The translations under genes and the position numbers were made by a program. Source: Rubellimicrobium thermophilum DSM 16684 (GTDB taxonomy: Bacteria; Pseudomonadota; Alphaproteobacteria; Rhodobacterales; Rhodobacteraceae). From it: 64,000 nucleotides of DNA. The notes under the pieces are model-generated. The model was given only the letters and a program-made list of their open reading frames with translations. It searched no databases and was not told the origin of the DNA. Location of the stretch: NCBI RefSeq assembly GCF_000442315.1, contig NZ_KE557320.1, forward strand, positions 1,235,532 through 1,299,531. The letters run 5' to 3'. How positions within the stretch are numbered: the stretch's first letter is position 1; every line of letters begins with the position of its first letter. This document shows, one piece after another, positions 38,222 through 46,301 of this stretch.

Positions 38222-39184
38222 CACAGGCGCCCCCCGATCCGCCGCAGTCCCGCATGCAGGACCAGCATGGTCAGGATGATCCCCCCCGACGAAGATGGAA
38301 TAGGCCAGAGCCGGAACCCCGATCATCACGATGCCGTTGCGGATGGCCCGCAGCATGATGACGCCGACGATGGTGCCCAGGATCGTGCCCCTGCCCCCGG
38401 TCAGAGCGGTGCCGCCGACGACGACCATGGCGATGACCTCCAGCTCGTATCCGGTCCCGGAATTCGGGTTGGCATTGTTGATGCGGAAGGCCGAGATCAT
38501 GCCGGCGAAACCGGCCATCGCCGATGTCGCCATGAACAGGCCGATCTTGACCGCATCGGCCGGCACCCCACGCGCCACCGCAGCGGCGCGGTTCGATCCG
38601 ATGGCAGCGATCCAGGATCCCAGCTTGGCAAGGTTCAGGACATAGGCGGCGATGGCCGCAAGGATCAGGAACCAGATCAGCGAAGCATGAAGCCGCAGCC
38701 CGCCCAGATCGAACTGCCCCGCAAGGAGCGATGCCAGCCCCCCCGTCTCGTTCCAGGAAGAGAGGGGAAAGCCCTGCGTCACATAGAGGGCGGTGCCGCG
38801 CACGATCAGCAGCATCGAAAGTGTGACCAGAAAGGACGAGATCCCGACCTTGGTCACGATCAGCCCGTTGATCAGGCCGATCAGCAGCGCGATCAGCAGG
38901 CCCGCCGCCAGCGCCGCGCCGAGGGGGAGGTGCCCGCCCTGCACCAGGATCATCACCACGCAGGGTATGAATCCGAAGACCGCGCCGACCGACAGGTCGA
39001 ATTCCCCCGCGGTCAGCAGCAGGCACATGGCGATCGCGATCAGCCCCAGTTCGGGCATGAAGGCCAGCATGTTGCTGATGTTGCGTTCGGAAAAGAACAT
39101 CGGCGCCCTGATCGCGAAGGCGGCAAGCAGCAGGATGAGGATGATGAGGGAGGCCGCCTGGGGCCTTCGGAGGAATGCGGTCAT
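38221..39184 (-). CDS. Ribose-type sugar ABC transporter permease, one frameshift
   Basis: A BPD_transp_2-family permease (RbsC/FrcC-like) with about eight to ten spans. Landmarks are MFFSERNISNMLAFMPELGLIAIA, LTAGEFDLSVGAVFG, and the cytoplasmic loop VVVGGTALTGGRGTILGT. The frame breaks in the seven-C run 38281-38287 near the C-terminus; removing one base gives the normal end IFVGGIILTMLVLHAGL and a stop at 38221. As given, the frame runs into the ATPase and would make a false fusion. The protein is about 320 residues once corrected. It partners the binding protein at 39230. Confidence 0.9.
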
Positions 39185-39201
39185 GGATCCGGTCCGGTGC
39201 A

Positions 39202-39223
39202 GCCCCGGCGATGAGGCCGGGGC
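39202..39223 (-). promoter_or_regulatory. Intercistronic stem-loop after the CUT2 binding-protein gene
   Basis: GCCCCGGC (39202-39209) and GCCGGGGC (39216-39223) form a perfect 8-bp stem with a GATGAG loop, between the binding-protein stop and the permease ATG. Such hairpins commonly protect the binding-protein message or cut read-through, giving more binding protein than membrane components. Confidence 0.55.
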
Positions 39224-39229
39224 CGGGAT

Positions 39230-40150
39230 TCATTCGGCATAGTGGTCCAGGATCGGCTGCACCGTGCCGGCATCATAGAGCGACAGGGTGATGATATCAT
39301 AACCGATCGGCTGGCCCGAGGCCCTGAGGCTGAGGAGCGCGACCGGCATGAAGCCCTGCGCCGAGGGAAACTGCCAGGCCGCGGCAAGGAGATAGCCGTC
39401 GCGCACCGCCTCGGCCGCGGCCAGGGAATTGCCCCAGCCGATGGCGGGTATATCTCCGGCGGCAATTCCGTTCTGCTCCATCGCCGGACGGATCGAGGCG
39501 GCAACGGTATCGCCCAGACCGATGATCGCAGCCGGTTCGTTGGCCGTCAGATAATCCGACATCCGGGAGATGACCTCGGCCGGATCGGTGCCGGCATCGA
39601 AGACCTCGTAGGTGATGCCCAGCGGATCGAAGACCGAGGCGATCCCCTCGGTCTCGAGGGTCTGATAGGACGCGCCCGGCACCTCGACGGGCATGAAGAC
39701 GTGATCTCCCGACTGCACATGACCGCCGTCGACGAGGAACTGCGCCCACATCCTGCCGACGCTGCGCAGATCGGCACCGACATAGGCATCCCGCGGGATC
39801 GCGCTGTCGTCGGTGTTGAAGAACACGACCGGAATCCCTGCCGCCTGCGCGGCGGGCACTTCCTCGACCCAGAGCCCCGGCTGCGCAGCGGTGGTGGCGA
39901 TACCGTCGGGGCGGGCGGCGATGGCGGCGTTGAAGGCCTCCTTCTGAACGGCGAAATCCCCGTTCGCGAACGAGATGTTGCAGACGACATCCAGCTGTTC
40001 GCAGGCAGCGGTGGCACCAGCATTCCAGTCCACCCAGAAGGCGTCAGAAGGACCGCCATGGCTCAGGATATAGAATACCGGCCGGCCGTCCTGGGCCAGT
40101 GCGGGCAGCGCCAGCATGGACAGGCCAGCAGCAAGCTTCAGTCTCATCAT
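39230..40150 (-). CDS. Ribose-type sugar-binding periplasmic protein (MocB-like)
   Basis: A 306-residue periplasmic-binding protein of Pfam Peripla_BP_4 type. The signal peptide (MRLKLAAGLSMLALPALAQ) ends at ALA-Q. The mature protein shows VFYILSHGGPSDAFWVDWNAGA, FNAAIAARPDGIATTAAQP, VVFFNTDDSAI and IGLGDTVAASIRPAM. The rhizopine-binding protein MocB is in the same superfamily. The ligand is probably a monocyclic sugar or cyclitol. ATG 40150; a second ATG follows directly. Two hairpins lie in the gap between this gene and the isomerase gene. Confidence 0.87.
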   Translation of the reverse strand: MMRLKLAAGLSMLALPALAQDGRPVFYILSHGGPSDAFWVDWNAGATAACEQLDVVCNISFANGDFAVQKEAFNAAIAARPDGIATTAAQPGLWVEEVPAAQAAGIPVVFFNTDDSAIPRDAYVGADLRSVGRMWAQFLVDGGHVQSGDHVFMPVEVPGASYQTLETEGIASVFDPLGITYEVFDAGTDPAEVISRMSDYLTANEPAAIIGLGDTVAASIRPAMEQNGIAAGDIPAIGWGNSLAAAEAVRDGYLLAAAWQFPSAQGFMPVALLSLRASGQPIGYDIITLSLYDAGTVQPILDHYAE

Positions 40151-40179
40151 GGGAAGTCCTCCATTCCCGCTTGTCCGGA

Positions 40180-40243
40180 TCCGGCGAGCCGGGCTTGCCG
40201 GAGATGGCCTGCACGGGGCGGCATCACCCGGCGCCTCCGCCCC
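40180..40243 (-). promoter_or_regulatory. Two hairpins between the isomerase and CUT2 binding-protein genes
   Basis: TCCGGC (40180-40185) pairs with GCCGGA (40197-40202), and GGGGCGG (40215-40221) with CCGCCCC (40237-40243). They occupy the only sizeable gap inside the long operon (40151-40258). They could separate the transcript into two expression levels or mark an internal promoter region. Confidence 0.4.
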
Positions 40244-40258
40244 GCGCCGAACCCCCGA

Positions 40259-41170
40259 TCAGACGCCGTTGGCGCGCATCCTGTCCTCGAGGAACTTCTT
40301 CGACCGGGGCACATCATCCTCGGTCAGATGCTCGATGATGATCGGGATGTTGGGATGCTTCCTCGAGAGGCGGCGCAGATAGAGATCGTAGTTCAGATTC
40401 CCCAACCCCGGCGCATCGAGCACCATCGCGCCCACTCCGCGGAAGGTATGCGAGGAGAGCGCATCCTCGTCGCCGATATCGGCATGTTTCTCGCTCGTGT
40501 CCGTGGTGCGGGCCACGTCCTTGGCATGGGCGATGCGGATCTTGTCCTCGAGCGTGTCGAAGACCTGATTGATGACCTCGTCCATCCGGTCGAAATTGTG
40601 GTCCTCGAAATAGTTCGTGGGATCCATCAGCAGCCCGAGGCCGGGATGATCCACGCGCGCGAACATCCGGACCGTCTCCTCGACCGAGCCCACGACATTG
40701 TTGACATAGGTCTCGATGCAGAACACGGCGCCATGATCATAGGCCTCGCGCGCGAGGTCCTCGATGACCGCGGCGCAGGTTTCGAACCCCTCCTCGGTCT
40801 TGTTCTTCGGATCGTGCATCCATTCGGATTCGGTGTTGTAGGTTCCCGTCTCGGAAATGACATACGGGCTGCCAAGCTGCCGGGCGTGGCGGATGATCTC
40901 CTTCAGGCGCTCGATATTGGCCTTGCGCCTGTCGAGATCGGGATGGATCAGGTTGGTGTAGCCCGAGATGCAGCAGATCGGCAGGTCGTGATTGCGGAAG
41001 GTGTCACGGATCATCCGGCACTTCTCGGCCGTCAGCTGACCCGGCCCGACATCGAGGTCCTTGAAATGCAGGTCGAGCTGGACGGTGTTGAAGCCATGGG
41101 CGCGGATGCGCCGCGCCGTCTCCTCCAGACCATAGGGAAAATAACCCGTGAAGATGCCCGTCTGGAACAT
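40259..41170 (-). CDS. Sugar phosphate isomerase/epimerase (xylose isomerase-like TIM barrel; MocC/IolE-like)
   Basis: A 303-residue AP_endonuc_2-type TIM barrel. Key segments: GFNTVQLDLHFKD, ICCISGYTNLIHPDLDRR, VISETGTYN, VFCIETYVNNVVGS, MDPTNYFEDHN and AHAKDVART, with Glu, Asp and His residues at the strand ends that bind a divalent metal in this fold. The resemblance is to MocC, IolE and IolI-type enzymes acting on inosose and related keto-sugars. It would isomerise or dehydrate the product of the adjacent dehydrogenase. It lies 27 bases after the Gfo/Idh gene. Confidence 0.82.
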   Translation of the reverse strand: MFQTGIFTGYFPYGLEETARRIRAHGFNTVQLDLHFKDLDVGPGQLTAEKCRMIRDTFRNHDLPICCISGYTNLIHPDLDRRKANIERLKEIIRHARQLGSPYVISETGTYNTESEWMHDPKNKTEEGFETCAAVIEDLAREAYDHGAVFCIETYVNNVVGSVEETVRMFARVDHPGLGLLMDPTNYFEDHNFDRMDEVINQVFDTLEDKIRIAHAKDVARTTDTSEKHADIGDEDALSSHTFRGVGAMVLDAPGLGNLNYDLYLRRLSRKHPNIPIIIEHLTEDDVPRSKKFLEDRMRANGV

Positions 41171-41197
41171 GTGTGAAGTCCTCCCCTCGTCCTTTGG

Positions 41198-42298
41198 CTA
41201 GCGGATGCCGATTTCGTCGAGCCGCACGGTCCGCTTCTCGGCGATGGAGCGGTAGCCGGCCTCGATGAGCGCCACAGTCCTGATATTGTCCTCGACCGAC
41301 AGGGCGGGTGGCGTGCCGGTGGCGATCGCGTGCTGGAGCTGCTCCATGACGCCGACAAAGGCGTGCGGAAACCACATCGTCTCCCATCGGGGGGTGACCC
41401 ATTCGCCGCCCGTCGTTCTGCGGGAGGCGAAGGTCAAGGTGGACGGCACGCCGACGGGCCAGCCGATCGTGCCCTTGGCGACGCCATCGGTGCCCTCCAC
41501 ACGCCAGGCGATGTGCTGGTCATCCTTGTAGCCGGGCTCGCGCGGGCCCGACCAGACATCCTCGAGGCTAAGCGCAAGAAGGCCGGACGGGAAGCGGAGC
41601 GTCGAGACGGTGATGCCATCGCTGTGATCGAAGCGGGTGCGCGGATCGCGGCGGGTGACGGTGGTGATCTCTTCGGGATCGCCGAAGAGAAAGCGCAGCA
41701 CATCAAGATGATGGACCGCCATGTTGGCGAGGGTCAGGCGGTCATACTCCGCAAGGAAGCTCTGCCAGTGCGGGATCGCATGCATGTCGATCTGGGCGAA
41801 GACGGGCTCTCCCAGGTCGCCGCGATCGAGGATCTGCTTCAGCACGCGCATCGACTGGTCGTAGCGCATGTTCTGGTTGACGCTCAGGACCTTGCCGGCG
41901 GCCGCGGCCTCGTCCCGCAGGGTGATGGCCTCGGCCAGCGTCAGGGCCAGCGGCTTCTGGGCGAGGATCCCCCGGATATGGGGCTGGGCCAGAGCGTCCC
42001 GGATCAGGGCAGGCTGCTGGTCCGGCGGATAGGCGATGTCGAGGATCTCGATGCCCGGATCGCGGATCAGCGCCTCCGGGGTGGGATGGACCACGGGAAT
42101 GCCCCAGCGATCAGCCACCGCCCTCGCACGGCTGGGGGTGCGCGAGGCGATGGCGACGACCGGAAAACCCGCCTGCCGATAGGCCGCAAGATGACATTCG
42201 GCCATGATCATTCCCGCGCCGATGCAGCCGATGCGGAGCGTGTTGGTGCGGACCTCCGGGTCCGGGGCAAAGCCCGCCATGGGATTCGTCAGGTTCAT
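41198..42298 (-). CDS. Gfo/Idh/MocA family oxidoreductase
   Basis: A 366-residue NAD(P)-dependent dehydrogenase. The Rossmann loop is IGCIGAGMIMAE; the cofactor/catalytic motif reads AQKPLAL, where most family members have EKP. A later region, RLTLANMAVHHLDVLRFLFGDPEEI, contains the usual D-x-x-x-H-like pair. Members oxidise inositols, sugars and rhizopine (MocA). It lies between the CUT1 transporter genes and the isomerase, overlapping the ATPase gene upstream by ATGA, so it very likely acts on the imported compound. Confidence 0.87.
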   Translation of the reverse strand: MNLTNPMAGFAPDPEVRTNTLRIGCIGAGMIMAECHLAAYRQAGFPVVAIASRTPSRARAVADRWGIPVVHPTPEALIRDPGIEILDIAYPPDQQPALIRDALAQPHIRGILAQKPLALTLAEAITLRDEAAAAGKVLSVNQNMRYDQSMRVLKQILDRGDLGEPVFAQIDMHAIPHWQSFLAEYDRLTLANMAVHHLDVLRFLFGDPEEITTVTRRDPRTRFDHSDGITVSTLRFPSGLLALSLEDVWSGPREPGYKDDQHIAWRVEGTDGVAKGTIGWPVGVPSTLTFASRRTTGGEWVTPRWETMWFPHAFVGVMEQLQHAIATGTPPALSVEDNIRTVALIEAGYRSIAEKRTVRLDEIGIR

Positions 42299-43362
42299 GC
42301 CAGTCCTTCCCTGTGCTGGTGCAGGGCCTCACCGCCGCTGCCGAAGAAATGCACATGCGCGACATCCACCCGGATCGTGACGCGGCTGCCGATGTGGATG
42401 TCGGGCTGGCCGCGCAGGACCGCACGCAGCACGGCCCCGCCGGCATCGACGGTCACGACAGTCGTTCCGCCCAGCGGCTCCACATCGGTCACCCGGCAGG
42501 AGCCATCCTCATCATTATCCTGTTGCAGAACATGAAGATTCTCGGGCCGGATGCCGATGAAGGCAGCCGCCTGGGGGCGCAGGACGGGCGGCAGACGGAT
42601 CGCCCCGCCCGCCGCCGTCCCCTCTTTCGTGAGGGGCAGGATGTTCATCACGGGCGAACCCAGAAGACAGGCGACCGAGGCGCTGACCGGGCGGTCATAG
42701 ATCTCCGACGGAGTGCCGATCTGGCTGAGGCACCCCTCCTCGAGGATGGCCATGCGATCGGCGACCGACATGGCCTCCTCCTGGTCATGGGTGACATAGA
42801 TGAGCGTACGGCCCGCCTCACGCTGGATGCGCTTGAGCTCCACGCGGGCCTCCTCGCGCAGGCGGGCGTCGAGGGCCGAGATGGGGTCATCCATCAGATA
42901 GGCCACTGGATCGCGCACGAGGGCGCGGGCGATGGCCACGCGCTGCCGCTCTCCTCCCGACAGCAGGGCCGGAGGCTTGTGCAAGATGTGGCCGATACGG
43001 AGCTTGCGCGCGACCTCGCCCACACGGGCGGCGATGCGATCGGGCCTCTCGCCCCTTTCCACGAGCGGGAAGCGGATATTCTCTTCGGCCGTCATGTGCG
43101 GAAAGAGCGCCAGGTTCTGGAAGACCATGGCGATGTTCCGCCCGGCCGGGGCCACGCCGTTCACCGGGCGGCCATCGATCAGGATCTCGCCCGAATCGGG
43201 TCGTTCCAGACCGAGAATCAGGCGCAGGATCGTCGTCTTGCCCGAAAGCGGGGGGCCGAAGAAGCAGAAGAATTCGTTGTCGTGAACCGTGAAGGTCATG
43301 TCCTTCACGGCTACCGTCGCGCCGTAGGACTTGCAGACATTGCGGAAGGCAATCTCGGCCAT
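42295..43362 (-). CDS. CUT1-type sugar ABC transporter ATPase, first of two; Walker B Glu replaced
   Basis: A 355-residue MalK/UgpC-like ATPase with a C-terminal TOBE-type regulatory region. Walker A reads FGPPLSGKTT, the Q-loop VFQNLALFPHMT, the signature LLSGGERQRVAIARAL is canonical, but Walker B is VAYLMDDPISALDA with Asp where the catalytic Glu normally stands. The switch is VTHDQEEAM. The neighbour at 43367 has the opposite pattern. In a heterodimer this subunit's own ATP site would be the degenerate one. ATGA overlap with the dehydrogenase; four bases separate it from the second ATPase. Confidence 0.92.
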   Translation of the reverse strand: MAEIAFRNVCKSYGATVAVKDMTFTVHDNEFFCFFGPPLSGKTTILRLILGLERPDSGEILIDGRPVNGVAPAGRNIAMVFQNLALFPHMTAEENIRFPLVERGERPDRIAARVGEVARKLRIGHILHKPPALLSGGERQRVAIARALVRDPVAYLMDDPISALDARLREEARVELKRIQREAGRTLIYVTHDQEEAMSVADRMAILEEGCLSQIGTPSEIYDRPVSASVACLLGSPVMNILPLTKEGTAAGGAIRLPPVLRPQAAAFIGIRPENLHVLQQDNDEDGSCRVTDVEPLGGTTVVTVDAGGAVLRAVLRGQPDIHIGSRVTIRVDVAHVHFFGSGGEALHQHREGLA

Positions 43363-43366
43363 GCGC

Positions 43367-44455
43367 TTATCCCTTCAGGACCCGGCCGGTGGATGCATCG
43401 AACAGGCGGACCGCATCGGGATGGGGCAGGACATGGGCCACATCCCCCATGGCGAGGGGGACATCCTTCTCGAACACGGCCCTAAAGGCGGTGGAACCTT
43501 CACCCAGATGGACGATGCTGCGGGCACCGATCCGCTCCTCAAAGGTAACGGAGCCCGGGATTCCCTCGCCGGGGGGCGCGAGCGAAGCCTGCTCGGGGCG
43601 GAAGCCGTAGATCACCTCGCCCGAGGCTGCCCGAAGGGCGCAGGCCTGCGCAGACCCCAGAGGCGGGCTGATGCCCAGCGGACCGAGATCGACGGCAAGG
43701 CCGCGGTCGGTCTGCACGGGGCGTCCCTTCAGGAGGTTCATCCCCGGCGCTCCGATGAAGGTGGCGACGAAGATGTTGACCGGATCGTTATAGACCTCGA
43801 TCGGGCGTCCCACCTGCTGGAGCACGCCATGATCCATCACTGCGATGCGGTCTGCCATGGTCATCGCCTCGAGCTGGTCATGGGTGACGTAGACCATGGT
43901 CTGGCGGAACTGGCGCTGGAGCTGCTTCAGCTCGGCCCGCATCACGGCGCGGAAGGCCGCGTCCACATTCGACAGCGGTTCGTCGAGAAGGAAGATGGCC
44001 GGTTCCATCACGGCCGAACGGCCAATCGCCACGCGTTGGAGGATGTTGACCGAGAGCCCGTCGGCCCTGCGGTCCAGAAACGGCGTGAGGCGCAGGAACT
44101 CGGCGATGGCCAGGGTGCGCCGCTCCGTCTCGGCCTGCGGCAGCTTGGCCATGCGCAGCCCGTAGCTCAGGTTCTGCCGGACCGTCATATGGGTGAAGAT
44201 GGCAAAGTTCTGGAAGACAAAGCCCACTCCGCGCCGGCCCATAGGCACGCCGGTCATGTCGCGGTCGCCAAAGAGGATGCGTCCCTCGCTTGGCCGTTCC
44301 ATGCCGGCGATCATGTTCATGGTGGTGGACTTGCCGCAGCCGGATGGGCCGAGCAGCGCCATGAACTCTCCATCCTCGATCAGCAGGTCCATGGTCCTGA
44401 GGGCGGTGAAGGACCCATACCGCTTGACCAGATTCTCCAGACGGATCGCGCTCAT
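43367..44455 (-). CDS. CUT1-type sugar ABC transporter ATPase, second of two; signature motif replaced
   Basis: A 362-residue MalK/UgpC-like ATPase. Walker A LGPSGCGKST, Q-loop VFQNFAIFTHMT, Walker B IFLLDEPLSNVDA and switch VTHDQLEAM are canonical, but the signature reads LSVNILQRVAIGRSA instead of LSGGQQQR. The C-terminal region (VIYGFRPEQASLA) is the TOBE-type regulatory domain. It faces the partner ATPase at 42295 whose signature is intact. The ATG at 44455 overlaps the permease stop in an ATGA. Confidence 0.92.
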   Translation of the reverse strand: MSAIRLENLVKRYGSFTALRTMDLLIEDGEFMALLGPSGCGKSTTMNMIAGMERPSEGRILFGDRDMTGVPMGRRGVGFVFQNFAIFTHMTVRQNLSYGLRMAKLPQAETERRTLAIAEFLRLTPFLDRRADGLSVNILQRVAIGRSAVMEPAIFLLDEPLSNVDAAFRAVMRAELKQLQRQFRQTMVYVTHDQLEAMTMADRIAVMDHGVLQQVGRPIEVYNDPVNIFVATFIGAPGMNLLKGRPVQTDRGLAVDLGPLGISPPLGSAQACALRAASGEVIYGFRPEQASLAPPGEGIPGSVTFEERIGARSIVHLGEGSTAFRAVFEKDVPLAMGDVAHVLPHPDAVRLFDASTGRVLKG

Positions 44456-45390
44456 GCCCGGCTCTCCCCCAGGCGCCGGACAGCGAAGGCCGCGATGACG
44501 GACAGGACGATCAGGATGGCCAGCCCGATGGCGGCTACATAACCCCAAACGAGGTCCTGCGTCGTGACCTCGTAGATGTAGACGCTGATCGTTTCGGTGG
44601 CAGAGCCGGGCCCACCTCCCGTCATGATGTAGAGGGTATCGAAGATCTTGAAGATCTCGATGACACGGATGGCCAGCGCGATGGCGATGATCGGCCGCAT
44701 GCGCGGCAGGACGATGGTGACGAAGCGCTGCCAGGGCGAAGCACCCAGCAGGGCCGCCGCCTTCATCTGATCCGCAGGCACGCCGACAAGGCCGGCAAGC
44801 AGGATCAGGAACATCAGCGGCGTCCACTGCCAGATGTCCGCCAGCATGACGGCCACGAGAGCCAACACCGGATCGGACAGCCAGGCGATGGCCAGATCGC
44901 GGCCGATCAGGCTTCCGAGGAGTCCGTTGATCGGCCCCCCCGACTGGAACAGCATGAAGAACATGTAGCCGGCCACCGCAGGGACGACCATCATCGGCAT
45001 GATGAGGATGGAATAAGCGAGGCGCTTGCCGGGGAAGTCGTCCACGAAGAGAAGTGCCAGGCCGAGGCCCAGCAGGAACTGCACTGGCACGCAGATCAGG
45101 ATGATCAGACCCGTCCGGGCCAGGGCGTCCCACAGTCGGCGGTCCGACAGGAGATCGACATAGTTGGCGCCGGCGTTCCAGTATTCCCAGGCCCGGGGCC
45201 AGGCGGTGCCGGTCAGCGGCGCCCAGTCGGTCAGCGAGAGATAGAGCTGCATCAGCAGCGGAAAGACCGCGATGAACAGCACCAGAATCTGGGCAGGCAG
45301 CGTCAGCCGGAAACCGAGCGCGGCTCCTTCGTCGCGCGGTCTGGGCACGGAGGAGACGGCAGGGCGGCGGGCAGCGTCCGACAGGGTCAT
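44452..45390 (-). CDS. CUT1-type sugar ABC transporter permease (MalF/UgpA-like)
   Basis: A 312-residue permease with about six spans, starting [27 protein letters not shown] (first span). The EAA loop is [26 protein letters not shown], which contacts the ATPases, and [19 protein letters not shown] is a hallmark of the MalF/UgpA side. ATGA overlaps link it both to the second permease upstream and to the ATPase downstream. Confidence 0.93.
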   Translation of the reverse strand: MTLSDAARRPAVSSVPRPRDEGAALGFRLTLPAQILVLFIAVFPLLMQLYLSLTDWAPLTGTAWPRAWEYWNAGANYVDLLSDRRLWDALARTGLIILICVPVQFLLGLGLALLFVDDFPGKRLAYSILIMPMMVVPAVAGYMFFMLFQSGGPINGLLGSLIGRDLAIAWLSDPVLALVAVMLADIWQWTPLMFLILLAGLVGVPADQMKAAALLGASPWQRFVTIVLPRMRPIIAIALAIRVIEIFKIFDTLYIMTGGGPGSATETISVYIYEVTTQDLVWGYVAAIGLAILIVLSVIAAFAVRRLGESRA

Positions 45391-46247
45391 TGTCTGAGTG
45401 CTCCGAAGGTCAGCCCGCGCACGAGGTGGCGCTGGATCATGATACCGAGGAGGACGGGCGGCACCGCGGCGATGAGGCCCAGAGCCGCCTTTGCACCATA
45501 GAGCTGCCCGGTCATCGAGGAGGAAAGCGAGGCCATGTAGACCGGGATCGTGACCCATTCGCGGGTCGTGAGCAGAAGCGCGATCAGATAGTCCGACCAG
45601 TTCAGGATGAAGACGAAGAGTGCCGCCGAGGCGAGGGGCGCCCGCATCATGGGCAGCGTCACCCGGGTGAAGACGCGCCAGCGCGAGCAGCCTTCGACCT
45701 GCGCCGCTTCTTCGATTTCGCGCGGCATGTCGTCGAAGAAGACCTTCATCAGCCAAAAGGCGAAAGGAAGGGTCACGATGCCGTAGATCAGCGCAAGCCC
45801 ATACCAGCTGTCCATGAGGCCCAGCCATGACCACATGACCATGACAGGGATCATCACGGCCATCGGCGGAAAAAGCCGGAGCTGAAGAAGCGCAAGCGGC
45901 AGGTTGGCTCCAGTGCCGTAACGGGAAAGGCCATAGGCTGCGGCCGTGCCCGCACTCATGGCGATGAGCGTCCCGAGCGTCGCGGACAGAAGCGAGGACA
46001 GGATCGGCTTCACGGCCGTCCGCTCGAGCGCGACGATGAGGTTGGAGGAGGATTCCCCGAAGATGTAGCGGAAATTGTCGAGCGTGGGGTCCTTCGGGAT
46101 CCAGGTCAGGTCGGACCCCGTGGCCTGCCATTCCGCGACAGGCTTGAAGGCCATGGAGACCATCCAGAGGATCGGCACGAGCGTGATCGCCAGCGCGACA
46201 AGGATCGCGGCATAGCGAAGGCACTCAAAGGAAAGGGATCGGCTCAT
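45387..46247 (-). CDS. CUT1-type sugar ABC transporter permease (MalG/UgpE-like)
   Basis: A 286-residue permease with six spans. The EAA motif reads [29 protein letters not shown], and [19 protein letters not shown] near the N-terminus is typical of the MalG side. I chose ATG 46247 (MSRSLSF) over an earlier reading at 46277 that would add ten Pro-rich residues and extend into the hairpin. It is separated from the binding-protein gene by 54 bases holding a stem-loop. Confidence 0.92.
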   Translation of the reverse strand: MSRSLSFECLRYAAILVALAITLVPILWMVSMAFKPVAEWQATGSDLTWIPKDPTLDNFRYIFGESSSNLIVALERTAVKPILSSLLSATLGTLIAMSAGTAAAYGLSRYGTGANLPLALLQLRLFPPMAVMIPVMVMWSWLGLMDSWYGLALIYGIVTLPFAFWLMKVFFDDMPREIEEAAQVEGCSRWRVFTRVTLPMMRAPLASAALFVFILNWSDYLIALLLTTREWVTIPVYMASLSSSMTGQLYGAKAALGLIAAVPPVLLGIMIQRHLVRGLTFGALRQ

Positions 46248-46266
46248 GGGACGCGTCCGGGGGGGA

Positions 46267-46290
46267 GGGACGGGCAAGAAATCCCGTCCC
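46267..46290 (-). promoter_or_regulatory. Intercistronic stem-loop after the CUT1 binding-protein gene
   Basis: GGGACGGG (46267-46274) and CCCGTCCC (46283-46290) form a perfect 8-bp stem with a CAAGAAAT loop, just downstream of the binding-protein stop and before the permease ATG. It mirrors the hairpin after the other binding-protein gene at 39202. Confidence 0.6.
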
Positions 46291-46301
46291 CGGTCGAAGC
46301 A

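Noticed and set aside
37451-39184. A 577-residue permease-ATPase fusion protein
   Set aside because: The fusion depends on an extra base in the seven-C run at 38281; without it the permease ends normally and the ATPase has its own overlapping start.
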